From Lonicera japonica (taxonomy: Eukaryota > Streptophyta > Magnoliopsida > Dipsacales > Caprifoliaceae): a stretch of DNA of 64,000 bases. The stretch is taken from assembly GCA_021464415.1 (NCBI GenBank), contig CM038465.1, forward strand, positions 21,793,839-21,857,838, written 5' to 3'. Shown here piece by piece: positions 11,577 to 20,914 of the stretch. The stretch's first letter is position 1; each line of letters begins with the position of its first letter. The position numbers and the translations under genes are program-made. Below the pieces are notes generated by a model. The model ran no database searches. It saw only the letters and a list, made by a program, of their open reading frames with translations, and was not told the origin of the DNA.

Positions 11577-12444
11577 TGATGGGGTAAATAATAATTTACC
11601 ATTGGCCTATAAAAGTAAAAAAAAAAAATTTACTATTGGTCTACAAAGGTAAATTTCAACATTTTTTACCTCCGGTAAAATTCCAATTTTACCCCGGGTA
11701 AAATCTTATTTTTACCCCCGGTAAAATCTCATTTTTACCTCCTCACCTACCACACCTACCACATCTCACCTACCCTACCTACCACCACAAAAAATGACCA
11801 TTTTGCCCTTTATTTTTATCAAATTTACAATTTTGCCATTCTCCATTTACCTATAAATACCCCCACCATTCATTCATTCAACACACAACAAAAACATATC
11901 TTCTTTCTCTCTTAAGATCCATCTATCTCTTCCAAGAGATATAAAGCCATTGGCAATACAAATACAAGCCAATTCGGGAAGAAATAGAGGAGTCATATAC
12001 TCTCTCTTTTCATACCTCCCAGAAATAGAAGAGTCTTATACTCTCTATTTTCGTACCCCAAAAAATAGAAGGGTCTTATACTCTCTATTTTCATACTCCA
12101 AAAAATACCAACAACCCTTATACACTCTCTCTCCTACACAGTTTATTATTTATTTTGTTGAAATATTTGTAATCCTAATTCTATACTTATAAATAGAATT
12201 AAGGAAATTATAGAGAGAGAGAAGTTGGTAGCTTGTATTATCATCCAAATTGATCGCCTTTGAGCTAATACAAAACAAGCACACACAAAAGGAGGACGTA
12301 CGACTGGAATAGCATAAGCGCTACCGGGGGAACCTACCTTAAAAAAAAAGTCATGTGTTCATCATTGCGCCGCATTTATTTTTTATTCACCGATATTCGC
12401 TTATTGATTGATTAATTATCTATTTCTAGATTTTGACACCATCA
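11577..12444 (+). repeat. 3' LTR of the non-autonomous element
   Basis: 868 bp, directly repeated relative to 8960-9850. The main difference is loss of one block of CACCTACC-type repeats. The preceding tract GGATAGGGGGCAAT (about 11563-11576) is the likely polypurine tract. Confidence 0.9.
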
Positions 12445-12449
12445 TTAAT

Positions 12450-14526
12450 CAACATCATACAATGCCCAATCGTAGTGGCCTAGGAGCACTACAAATGCAA
12501 GAAGTAAGCACAACTCTTCGTTAATCTTTATTTGGCACAAATGTCAAATTTATGAATTTTTGTTTTTATATATTAATTTTTATCTAGTAAAAGTATAGTG
12601 GGATAAAAAAAATAATAAAATTAAATATATTTGTGAAATACAAACAATCAGCTTAGCCTTTCGAGTTGAGTGGAGGTAAACATGCATGCTTTTAGGTCTA
12701 TTAAAAGTAATCTTAATTTTTTTTTTCTGACTAGAACCGTGTGTATTAGATTGAGCCGTTATGATTATTTGCTAAATGAAGAAAACATGAATATCTTTTT
12801 TCTTAAAAATATTTGTTGCATTAAAGTAATATATAGTATGCCCTATCTGGTTTAACGAAAGAGTTTAGAAAGGTATCATGAAAAAAATACAAAATAATAC
12901 TCCCAAGACATTTTTTTTAAGTTACACATTTTATAAGAAAATAAATTATTTTCAACAAAATTATGTTAATAAAATGAAACGTAACTATTATCGAAAAACT
13001 GGGCCAAAAGGAACTCATTAAAAAGATATTATAATTAATAAGAAAATTTCAATTTAAGAGAGTAATTTTTATGCGTCTTTTTTTACTGCAAATATCATGC
13101 TAAGAAACTAATTGCTCTATCACATTATAGAAAATAAATTAAATATAAAACTATCACTTGCTTCATTTTTTACAGGAAGAAGTATATTTAAGACATATAT
13201 CTTATTTATTTAACCTAACTTAATCATAATTTAGCCACCCATTCCATACACTGAGTCCAAAAATAAAAACATACAATCTTATATTTTGGAAAGAAAGAGA
13301 GGCAGAGAGAGTAATAGCTTATTATTGCACTTCTTTGCTAAAAACAGAAAAGGCTTCACATGGGCTTGTGCTCTTCCATCATTATCTCTACTGTTATTAT
13401 AAGTGGTAATTTGATTGCTCTATCGCATTATAGAAAATAAATTTAGTATAAAACTATAGCTTGCTTCGTCTTTCACATGAAGAAGTATATCTAAGGCAGG
13501 TATTTCATTTATTTAACCTAACTTTACTGTAATTTAGCCACCCATGTCATGGATTTGGCTCCTCTAAAGTGGCCAATTTGACATTAATGGTACAGTGGAA
13601 CATTATAGACCGTTTAATTAACTAGATACGAGTAAATGGCGTTCATTCTTCTCCTTTAAGGTTTATCTTCTTCTTCGTCTTCTTCTTATTTTTTTTATCA
13701 CTTACAAGATTTCTCTCTCCTATCTTTGTACAAATTTAAAAATTTTATTTCTTGTATCTATTGTTTTTTAATGTGCATTTCTTTTTATCTTTATTGGATT
13801 CATTGGAAAACACCAAAATTCTCTTCAAAAAAATTATTAATTGTCCTACAAATAAAAAAAGATCAAAAATTGGGGCTAATAAAGAAGGTACAAGCAAATT
13901 ATTTGTTTTTCCCTAGAAACATAACCCAACCAAAAATAGGGACTGTCATGAGTTGATTTTTCCTTTGATAATTGTGTTTTATAATACGATAATGAATTAA
14001 CTAAGAAAAATATAAATCGATAATGCTAATTTCTGTAGTAGAAGTAATTTTAAAATAGCAATTTTCATTATTCGATCAATCATATGACTCTGCCTCTCTC
14101 GTTTGGTGAACTTTCACTGTCACATGGACATATGGCTCTAAAATAAGATTAAAAATTAAAGGGTTGCATAATTTTCCATTTCCACTAATTAATAAGGGTT
14201 TTTTAAGATCAAGTTAATTTTTTTTCAAATGAGGTTCACAATTAATTAATTTTTTCGAATGATATAGTTTATAAGTTTTGGTACTCACACATATTTTTCT
14301 ATTTGATGTACATTATTTGTATCAACTAGCAATATTTTTGGTACCTGTAACACAGTTCTGCCAAACATTTAGCTTTCGCAAGAGTCATATACCAAAACAG
14401 CATCGTAAAATTTTTCAAACGTAAAGATCAGATCATAAAAGCCCTTAAAAGAAGTTTTTAAAAATCTGGATTAAGTTTGTATCTATATTGGCACATATTA
14501 AAAAAAAATTATAATTATATTATAAT
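12450..14526. other. Non-coding spacer shared with copy B
   Basis: AT-rich, no convincing coding frame. Colinear with copy B 44938-46993. Divergence falls within it: the left part differs by several percent, whereas 13700-14526 differs by only about 1%. It holds the direct repeat described at 13109 and 13407. Confidence 0.65.
13109..13545 (+). repeat. Local direct repeat: two units of about 140 bp
   Basis: Unit 1 (about 13109-13250) and unit 2 (about 13407-13545) share ATTGCTCTATC.CATTATAGAA, AACTAT(C/A)(A/G)CTTGCTTC, GAAGAAGTATATYTAAG and TTTAGCCACCCAT, and are offset by about 297 bp. Both units are present in copy B (about 45569-45700 and 45883-46010), so the repeat predates the large duplication. 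Confidence 0.8.
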
Positions 14527-14531
14527 ATATA

Positions 14532-14878
14532 TGTGACGCTCTGCGAGTGATGGAGTACTCCCTTGGGTGGAGGAATTGTAGCTCAAAGGGGGCATCCTAC
14601 ACCGGAAGATGGGGGATCCTTGGAAACCCATATAAGTAAAAATCGGTCGCTAATTAAGTACGAGGCCTTTTGGGTAGCTCACTGGCTTCGGATCCCATAA
14701 GAATTTCGAAGTTAAGCGAGTAGTGGATCAGAGCAATCCCAGGATGGGTGCCCCCCTGGGAAACTGGTCGTGAGCTCCCAGAAACAAAGCCGTGAGGGTA
14801 GATGTTCCGGGGCTGAGGCTTGGCTGAACGCTACCCAAAGCGGATAATATCGTACTGAGGTGGGACCGAGTCGTTACA
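14532..14878 (+). repeat. Cassandra LTR 1 with 5S-like segment (copy A)
   Basis: 347 bp, TG...CA. The 5S-like part (about 14690-14781) reads GGATCCCATAAGAA, then AAGTTAAGCGAG (box A-like), then AGGATGGGTG.CCCCCTGGGAA (box C-like), matching plant 5S rRNA order and spacing with changes. In true Cassandra elements this supports RNA polymerase III transcription. Here box C is altered (GGGTGCCC instead of GGGTGACC). Confidence 0.9.
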
Positions 14879-14948
14879 AATGGTATCAAAGCAAACCCCG
14901 CCTTGTACTGTGTGTCGACGAGGACGTCGATTCCCTTGGGGGGAAGGA

Positions 14949-15063
14949 TGTGACGCCCTGCGAGTGATGGAGTACTCCATTGGGTGGAGGAATTGTAGCA
15001 ACAAAGCAGACCCCGCCGAGTACGGTGTGTCGACGAGGACGTCGATTCCCTTGGGGGGAAGGA
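14949..15063 (+). repeat. Truncated Cassandra LTR fused to internal domain (copy A, first)
   Basis: Only the first ~50 bp of an LTR (14949-14998) is present, joined directly to internal sequence from CAAAGCAGACCCCGCC onward. About 300 bp of LTR plus the primer-binding site start are missing. The join is at a short shared TCAAAG/CAAAG word, suggesting microhomology-mediated deletion or template switching. Confidence 0.85.
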
Positions 15064-15407
15064 TGCGCCCTGCGAGTGATGGAGTACTCTCTTAGGTGGA
15101 GGAATTGTAGCTCAAAGGGGGCATCCTACACCGGAAGATGGGGGATCCTTAGAAACCCATATAAGTAAGAATCGGTCGCTAATAAAGTACGAGGTCTTTT
15201 GGGTAGCTCACTGGTTTCGGATCCCATAAGAATTTCGAAATTATGTGAGTAGTGGATCAGAGCAATCCCAGGATGGGTGATCTCCTGGGAAGCTGGTCTT
15301 GAGCTCCCAGAAACAAAGCCGTGAGGATAGATGTTCCGGGGCTGAGGCTTGGCTGAACGCTACCAAAAGCGGACAATATCGTACTGAGGTGGGACCGAGT
15401 CGTTACA
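15064..15407 (+). repeat. Cassandra LTR 2 with 5S-like segment (copy A)
   Basis: 344 bp; starts TGCGCCCTGCG, lacking TGA of the canonical TGTGACGCCC start. The 5S-like part is about 15220-15311 with AGGATGGGTGATCTCCTGGG, and box A altered to AAATTATGTGAG. It is followed by the primer-binding site TGGTATCAAAGC at 15410-15421. Confidence 0.88.
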
Positions 15408-15477
15408 AATGGTATCAAAGCAGACCCCGCCGAGTACGGTGTATCGACGAGGACGTCGATTCCCTTGGGGGGAAGGA

Positions 15478-15592
15478 TGTGACGCCCTGCGAGTGATGGA
15501 GTACTCCCTTGGGTGGAGGAATTGTAGCACTAAAGCAGACTCCGCCGAGTACGGTGTGTCGACGAGGACGTCGATTCCCTTGGGGGGAAGGA
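15478..15592 (+). repeat. Truncated Cassandra LTR fused to internal domain (copy A, second)
   Basis: Same deletion structure as the first truncated LTR: ~50 bp of LTR, then the internal domain from TAAAGCAGACTCCGCC to the polypurine tract. Sharing of the exact junction implies that the dimeric LTR-internal-truncated LTR-internal unit of about 530 bp was itself duplicated in tandem. Confidence 0.85.
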
Positions 15593-15898
15593 TGCGCCCT
15601 GCGAGTGATGGAGTACTCCATTGGGTGGAGGAATTGTAGCTCAAAGGGGGCATCCCACACTGGAAGGTGGGGGATCCTTGGAAACCCATATAAGTAAGAA
15701 TCAATCGCTAATTAAGTACGAGGCCTTTTGGGTAGCTCACTAGTTTCGGATCCCATAAGAACCCCGAATTGACCTCCTGGGAAGCTGGTTGTGAGCTCCC
15801 AGAAACAAAGCCATGACGGTAGATATTCCGGGGTTGAGGCCTGGCTGAACGCAACCCAAAGCGACAATATCGTACTGAGGTGGGACCGTGTCATTACA
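15593..15898 (+). repeat. Cassandra LTR 3, deleted for most of the 5S-like promoter (copy A)
   Basis: 306 bp. The 5S-like part (about 15748-15801) runs GGATCCCATAAGAACCCC straight to GACCTCCTGGGAAG, missing about 38 bp that hold box A and the start of box C. The same deletion is in copy B (48062-48367), so it is old. It ends ATTACA next to the right target duplication. Confidence 0.88.
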
Positions 15899-16110
15899 AT
15901 ATAAATATATGTATATATAATCAGTTATATCACATAATTATTTACCATAAATTAGCAAGAAAATCAAGTGCATATCATAATACTCATTGTATATATAGTT
16001 AATATAACATATAACAGATCGTTGCTCTTAAATATAACAAAAAATTATAAATTTAGGGAGATACTCACCATAGTATATATGCAAGACTAGCAAAGTTAAC
16101 AATTTTAATC

Positions 16111-16125
16111 CACTCCCGCCAACTT
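16111..16125 (-). other. Polypurine-tract-like site of the minus-strand Athila-like element
   Basis: On the minus strand the sequence reads TTTTGAGGACAAA, an A-run, then AAGTTGGCGGGAGTGG. This resembles the GAGGACAAA...AAGTTTGGGGGAGT motif preceding the 3' LTR of many Athila/Tat gypsy elements. If right, the internal region shrinks to gag-protease plus about 390 bp, and the 3' LTR would extend left, with the Cassandra cluster inside it. That LTR does not obviously match the 5' LTR at 18890, so the call is tentative. Confidence 0.45.
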
Positions 16126-16511
16126 GAATTTTTTTTTGTCCTCAAAAGAACACGTAAACTTAAAATTTAAAAGAACAAGGAGGGATGTAAGTTATCATCT
16201 GAATAAGCGATTTATCAAAGAAATTAGAACATGCACACTAGATAAAACTTTAAGCACAAAAGATTTGTTAATCATTCCAATAATATAAATGCATCCAAAA
16301 ATATGTGAAAATAAATCCAAAGCCTAATATATCACCATTAAATATTTAATTTCTTGAATTCACCATAAATCAATAATCTAAAAAATTGGGGATCATCCCA
16401 ATAAAACATGTATATCACAATAAGCTTAAAAATATAATCAAAATAAATATAGCAATTTAGCTCAAGATAATAAAACTTCATTATATAATCATGACCTACT
16501 AGATAAGAAAA
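16126..16511. other. Internal region of Athila-like element where pol is missing
   Basis: Between the gag-protease frame and the polypurine-like tract there is only AT-rich sequence. No reverse transcriptase, RNase H or integrase motifs are visible on either strand, so the polymerase genes have been deleted. Copy B is nearly identical at 48595-48981. Confidence 0.6.
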
Positions 16512-18312
16512 TTAGTTAATTGGTGGTGGCCATGGGTCTTGAGATATACGAAAAAAATTATGATCATTGTTAAAAGAATTATAAGTATCATATATATTAT
16601 CATTCACATCGGGTTCAAAATAAAGCGAATTTAATTTCAAAACTTCAACATTATGCTTAAAATTTTCTAATGGTGTAAGAAATAAATTAATGAGCTCAAT
16701 CTCATCTTGGATGTCATACAAATTTAAATTCATTGATTTAGCATTCACATCTAAGGTATCATTGTCATGCAAAAATTTTGAGTCCATTGACATACTATTT
16801 TCAAATTGAGAAAAATCGGTAGAACCTTTATTTAAGAAATTATAAATATTTTTCTCCCATTCATTAGAATTAGTATCATGAAGAGAATCAAGAAAAATAC
16901 TAACTTCACAAGATAAACCATCATCAATTGAACCAGAAGCTTTTAAAAATCCTTTTGATGATATGTCACTAAAGTTCACATCTTCTTTTAAAGAAAAATA
17001 ATCAACATTATTTTCGAAAGATTTGTCTTCCACTAGACTATCAATTAAATTAATTTGATAGATACATTTATCTTCATAGTCTAAGGATGTTTTAGTTATA
17101 TCAAAAATATTAAGTTTAGCCGTGAGATTACCAAAAGATAACTTCATCACACTATTCCAGCAATTTGTATGGGCATTAGATGTAGCTAAAAATGGCCTGC
17201 CTAAAATTCCTAGTATTTGCACTTTCATATTAGGAGTTTGTTGAGTATCAATAACAATAAAATGAACTGGCTAATAAAATGTATCAACCTTAATCAAAAC
17301 ATCTTCTATGCCTCCTCTAGGAATTTTTATAAATCTATCAGCCAATTGAAGTGTTATAGATATAAAATTTAATTTTTCAAGTTTTAATTTCTCATAAACG
17401 GAATATAGCAAAACATTCACACTAACCCCTGCACAAAGGTTGATCGGATTATTAGACAATCTCATCATTAAGGCTTCTAACTTCTTTTATTTAGACTATA
17501 TAATTGCCCTCTAGTTTTCACGTCCTCGTGAATTTCATAAATTTTCCTCTTTTTAGGTTGAGATTGCATTCCCTTCTTAGGAAAGTCCCACTATTGAGAT
17601 CTTTCAGACAAATTCGCTAAGAATTGATAAGCTTCATCTTCATTTAGACTTAGAAAATTACCCCTATTCATAGATTCTATCATATTTTAATTAATTTGTG
17701 AGAGACCATTAAAAAATATTAAGTTAACCTCCAAGTTTCAAAACCATGGTGTGGACATCTAAATAATAAATCTTTAAATCTTTCTCACACGTCAAAGAAT
17801 TTTTCTTCATCATCTTGGCAAAAATAAATTATTTTTCCCATACGTTCACTAGTTTTAGCCACAGGAAAGAATTTTGTTAAAAATTTAGTAACTAACCCCT
17901 CCCATGTCGTGATAGATCTCGAGGATAAATAATTTAACCAAGCTTTAGCTTTATTTTTTTAAAGAAAAGGGGAATAAATGCAACCTAACGGATTCATTAG
18001 AAAAATTTTGAAATCTAAAAGTAGCGCATATTTTTAAAACGTCTTTTATGCGAAGATAAGGATCTTCCATCTCTGAGGCATTAAAATTAGAGAGCAATTG
18101 AATTACTTGCGGTTTTAATTAAAGTGAACTGGCATAGTAGCCGGTAAAATAATGCTTGAAGGAGGATTAGTAGATATGGGAGCAAATATTTCTTTTAAAG
18201 TCCTATTGTGTTCACATTCCGCCATCTTTAATTCTTTTTCAAATAAAGGATTAATTTCTAAATTTTCTATCATATTAAGTCTCACTTTTCTTCGTTTCCA
18301 ACAAACGTTCAT
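16512..18312 (-). pseudogene. Athila-like (Ty3/gypsy) gag-protease remnant, copy A
   Basis: Read on the minus strand, the Gag N-terminus (18312-18115) has RTLKEIFAPISTNPPSSIIL, then a Retrotrans_gag segment over about 18060-17740 (VRLHLFPFSL; WLNYLSS; TTWEGLVTKFL; FKDLLFRCPHHGF) broken by stops. The aspartic protease follows at 17468-17271 (GVSVNVLLYSVYEKL; ITLQLADRFIKIPRGGIEDV), where the catalytic DxGAS has become CAGVS. At 17228 the frame reopens with ILGRPFLATSNA and continues 190 codons of Asn/Asp/Ser-rich sequence ending in DPWPPPIN. Gag would form the RNA-packaging particle and protease would process it. No polymerase follows. Copy B differs at only about two bases over the 717-base distal frame. 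Confidence 0.88.
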
Positions 18313-18386
18313 AAACTAAACAATTCTCTTTTTTTTTTTAAATAATTTTTTTAATTAAATTTATAAATTTCATTAATTTTTAGATT

Positions 18387-18389
<3 letters not shown>

Positions 18390-18422
<33 letters not shown>

Positions 18423-18550
18423 TTAATATCCTTTTTTATTTTTCATAAATTATTAATTATTCTTTTTTATTTATTAATAAAATAATAATAATAATAAATA
18501 ATATTAATAACAAATTATTTAAGAGGTATTAATAATAAATTTAATTAGAT
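18390..18550. repeat. (TAA)n-rich simple sequence
   Basis: A run of about 11 TAA units near 18390-18424 followed by degenerate AAT/TAA triplets to about 18550. Copy B has a shorter run (about 50858-50887) plus an extra TTTAATAATAATA unit near 51016, showing microsatellite length change since duplication. Confidence 0.85.
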
Positions 18551-18866
18551 AATAATACTATAATATATTGGAGTAAATAAAAGGGTTACAAATAAGGAGG
18601 AAATGCTAAGACAAACAAAAAGAAGGTTTCCTTGTCGTTGTCAAGTATTGAACCTAACTAATACCAACCAAGATAGAAACACTTATGTAAAATATTTTGT
18701 TCCACTCTTTATACACTATTTCACCCAGATCCTTTAGTTACCCCAAAAAACCAATGAATAACCTTTTTTTTTAAAGTAAATATATGAATATTCTATTTTC
18801 TGTTTTTTTTTGGAAGAAACTAGTAGAGAGAATATAATTACTAAATTAACAAGATCAGATTAGAAT

Positions 18867-18889
18867 CCCCGACAATGGTGTCAAAAACT
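18867..18889 (-). other. Primer-binding-site-like sequence of the Athila-like element
   Basis: Minus strand TTTTTGACACCATTGTCGGGG immediately follows an LTR end (...TTTCTCACA). It differs mainly by C-to-T type changes from the TTTTGGCGCCGTTGCCGGGGA sequence typical of Athila-group elements. Copy B retains one more canonical base (GACGCC). The position fixes the 5' LTR on the right and the coding region on the left, in agreement with the minus-strand gag. Confidence 0.7.
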
Positions 18890-20300
18890 TGTGAGAAATT
18901 TTAATACACACAAGTGCACGAATTAAGTTATAGTATAGCTTATAAGCGAAGTCGATCCCACGAGGATTCAAACAATATGTTTTATAATTATCTTGTAAAT
19001 ATTTCACTAAATTCCTAATCTAGTTAGAAAAATTGATGGTAATCGAACAAATAAAATAAACTAAAACAATGCAAGTAAACTAAAGTAATGGAACTAAATT
19101 AAATAATACCAAGCAAGATAATAAAATTAATGAATTAATTGATTAGGATTTTGGAGTCATATAGTTAATATCATCTTCTTAAGTATTCGTGCGCATAAAC
19201 TTTTATCTCGCACTAATTTGGTCTTTCGACTCTATTAGATGCAAAAAATAAAATACTTCAAGTTCAAGTAATTTATAAAATTCAATTATAACTCTTCCAT
19301 AGCCAACCTTATGTATAAAATTAAAACACTCACTATCTCCATCAAAACACACTCTATATCCGTTCTTAACAAATCATAAGATGAATCCAACAAAAAATAA
19401 TGATAATCCAACATTATTTTTTATCAATTAAAATAGGCATCTAGTAAGAATAATTGTATTTAACATTAAATCATTAAATTTGTAGAGTTAATTGGTATAC
19501 AAACGTGTAAGGGAATCAATTAAGTATACTCATCTTAACCCTAGTGCAAATTTACGCTAGCATGAATAAAATTACTTAGCACATAAAATTAAAAGAAAAT
19601 TTATTTGATATCAATCTAAATAGATAAAACACACTTCAAATCTTCAAAGCAAAAAGAAATAAAATAGATAAAAGAAACAAATTGAAAAGAGAGGTGAGGA
19701 AGTGCTCGGCAGGAAAAGGCACCGCATCTCTTCAAATTGCTGCTGGTATTGTTCTTCCAATAATTGTATAAATGGTTCTTAGGGCTTTAATATGGTAAAT
19801 GGGCTTTGATGGGTGCACATGGGCTTGCTTGGTCACTAACTTTGATTCAATTATGCATTTGGGCCGCCACTTATTAAAGATAAGTAGGCCGGACTTGCTT
19901 AGTATTGATACCAAATATATGAACGAGCCCATAATTAAATATATTAAAATTTTGCCATTTTACTGCTGAGTTTTGCATCGCACTTTTGGACCATGAGATG
20001 GATGACTTTGAAAAAATGCTGAATTGTAAAGTTGTAGATCTCGAAATTCTTTTCAAATTAGGCACAGAATCGCATTATTTGGAGTTCTGTGTAAAAAGAT
20101 ATGAATCCAAAAGTATTGAAAAGTTTATGTGTCTTTACACACTTTAATTTCTTTATTTTTCTCAATCTTCTCAAATTAGGAAAAATAAATATTAGTAATA
20201 ATATAAGCAGGTGTGAGGTTTTATCATAAAAATCTCGTTACTATGTGGAGACACTCCCCCACTTATATACCCATGTTGAGTTATACAATTTTTGTGTCGT
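18890..20300 (-). mobile_element. 5' LTR of the Athila-like element (outer edge not resolved)
   Basis: The LTR 3' end is fixed at 18890 by the primer-binding site. It contains the CAAGTGCACGAATTAAG...GTCGATCCCACGAGGATT block near 18907-18970 that is common at the U5 end of Athila/Tat LTRs. A TATA-like GTATATAAGT on the minus strand at 20261-20270 could be its promoter. The start of the LTR beyond that is not identifiable. Short frames at 19732-20065 (minus) lie inside it and are not genes. Copy B equivalent starts at 51362. Confidence 0.6.
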
Positions 20301-20906
20301 ATTTGTATCACGGATCTGGACATATGCTTCACAATTTCGTAGCATTACCAATACTGTCCAACCATGAAAAACACTCAGTTTTGAGGGATTTCCACCTTCC
20401 AAATCATTTTACAAAGAGTAAAACTAGATACGAGGAGTTTTCAAACAATAAAAAATAAAATAAAAAGGAACAGTTTACAGGAGAACAACAATACCCTATT
20501 ATCCAAATAACAAAGTGATTGACAAGAATAAGAAAAGACAAACCCATCAAATTCCACATTATTAAGATCTCTTTTGCTCTACAAATTCCAAGAATTACAA
20601 CTCTGATTGATATAAGAATCAACCAAAAAAGATAAAATACTAAGAGACAGCTGATATAACCTACGGAACAAAGAAGGCAAATGAACCACTCCCAACAAAT
20701 ATCCGACTTGTTTAATAAAAGACTCTGCCCTAGATAGATAAATGCCTAGAATTTCCAAAGCGCCCTATGTTCACCATGCTGAAAGTAGGATCAATGGTTT
20801 GAGTCAACCATTCTTAATAGCTATTTGGTGAGCGGATCTTTAATATATATTTTCTGTGGGTTCAAAGCTATTTCATCCAATAGTTACATGCCTCTTTTGG
20901 TTCCTC
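20301..20906. other. Unassigned sequence between Athila-like LTR and hAT insertion
   Basis: No transposon ends or coding motifs recognised. It may include the outer part of the Athila-like LTR. Colinear with copy B to 53378 with about 1-2% divergence. Confidence 0.5.
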
Positions 20907-20914
20907 GGAATCAC

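Larger units (their letters stand above)
8960..12444 (+). mobile_element. Non-autonomous LTR retrotransposon (3485 bp), no gag or pol
   Basis: Two LTRs (8960-9850 and 11577-12444) start TGATGGGGTAAATAA and end GACACCATCA. The element is flanked by perfect TTAAT duplications (8955-8959, 12445-12449), and copy B has a single TTAAT at the empty site 44933-44937. The internal region begins GTTGGCGTCGTTTGTGGGAA, placed like a primer-binding site, and ends with the purine-rich AAGGATAGGGGGCAAT. The LTRs differ by about a dozen substitutions (near 1.4% by eye) plus a short indel, so the insertion is fairly young. The 1.7-kb interior has no recognisable protein and consists largely of two tandem-repeat blocks. 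It fits a LARD-like non-autonomous element; a link to Ty3/gypsy is inferred only from the internal start motif. Confidence 0.92.
14532..15898 (+). mobile_element. Cassandra-type TRIM cluster (three LTRs, two truncated LTRs), copy A
   Basis: Layout is LTR - internal - truncated LTR - internal - LTR - internal - truncated LTR - internal - LTR. LTRs start TGTGACGCCCTGCGAGTG (the later full ones lack TGA after the first TG) and end GTTACA. They carry a 5S rRNA-like segment, the hallmark of Cassandra terminal-repeat retrotransposons in miniature. The internal domain is only about 70 bp: a primer-binding site TGGTATCAAAGC against initiator Met-tRNA (14881-14892) and a polypurine tract GGGGGGAAGGA (14938-14948). 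The whole cluster is bounded by ATATA (14527-14531 and 15899-15903), a perfect 5-bp target duplication, although in AT-rich DNA. It encodes no protein and would depend on other elements. Confidence 0.93.

Noticed and set aside
14690..15311. 5S rRNA genes
   Set aside because: The 5S-like segments are diverged, lack normal 5S ends, and sit inside TG...CA LTRs with primer-binding site and polypurine tract between them, so they are Cassandra LTR promoters.
14880..15704. Several 60-115 codon frames in the Cassandra cluster (also 47379-48147)
   Set aside because: They run across LTR and internal boundaries on both strands with no known domain; the element family is non-coding.
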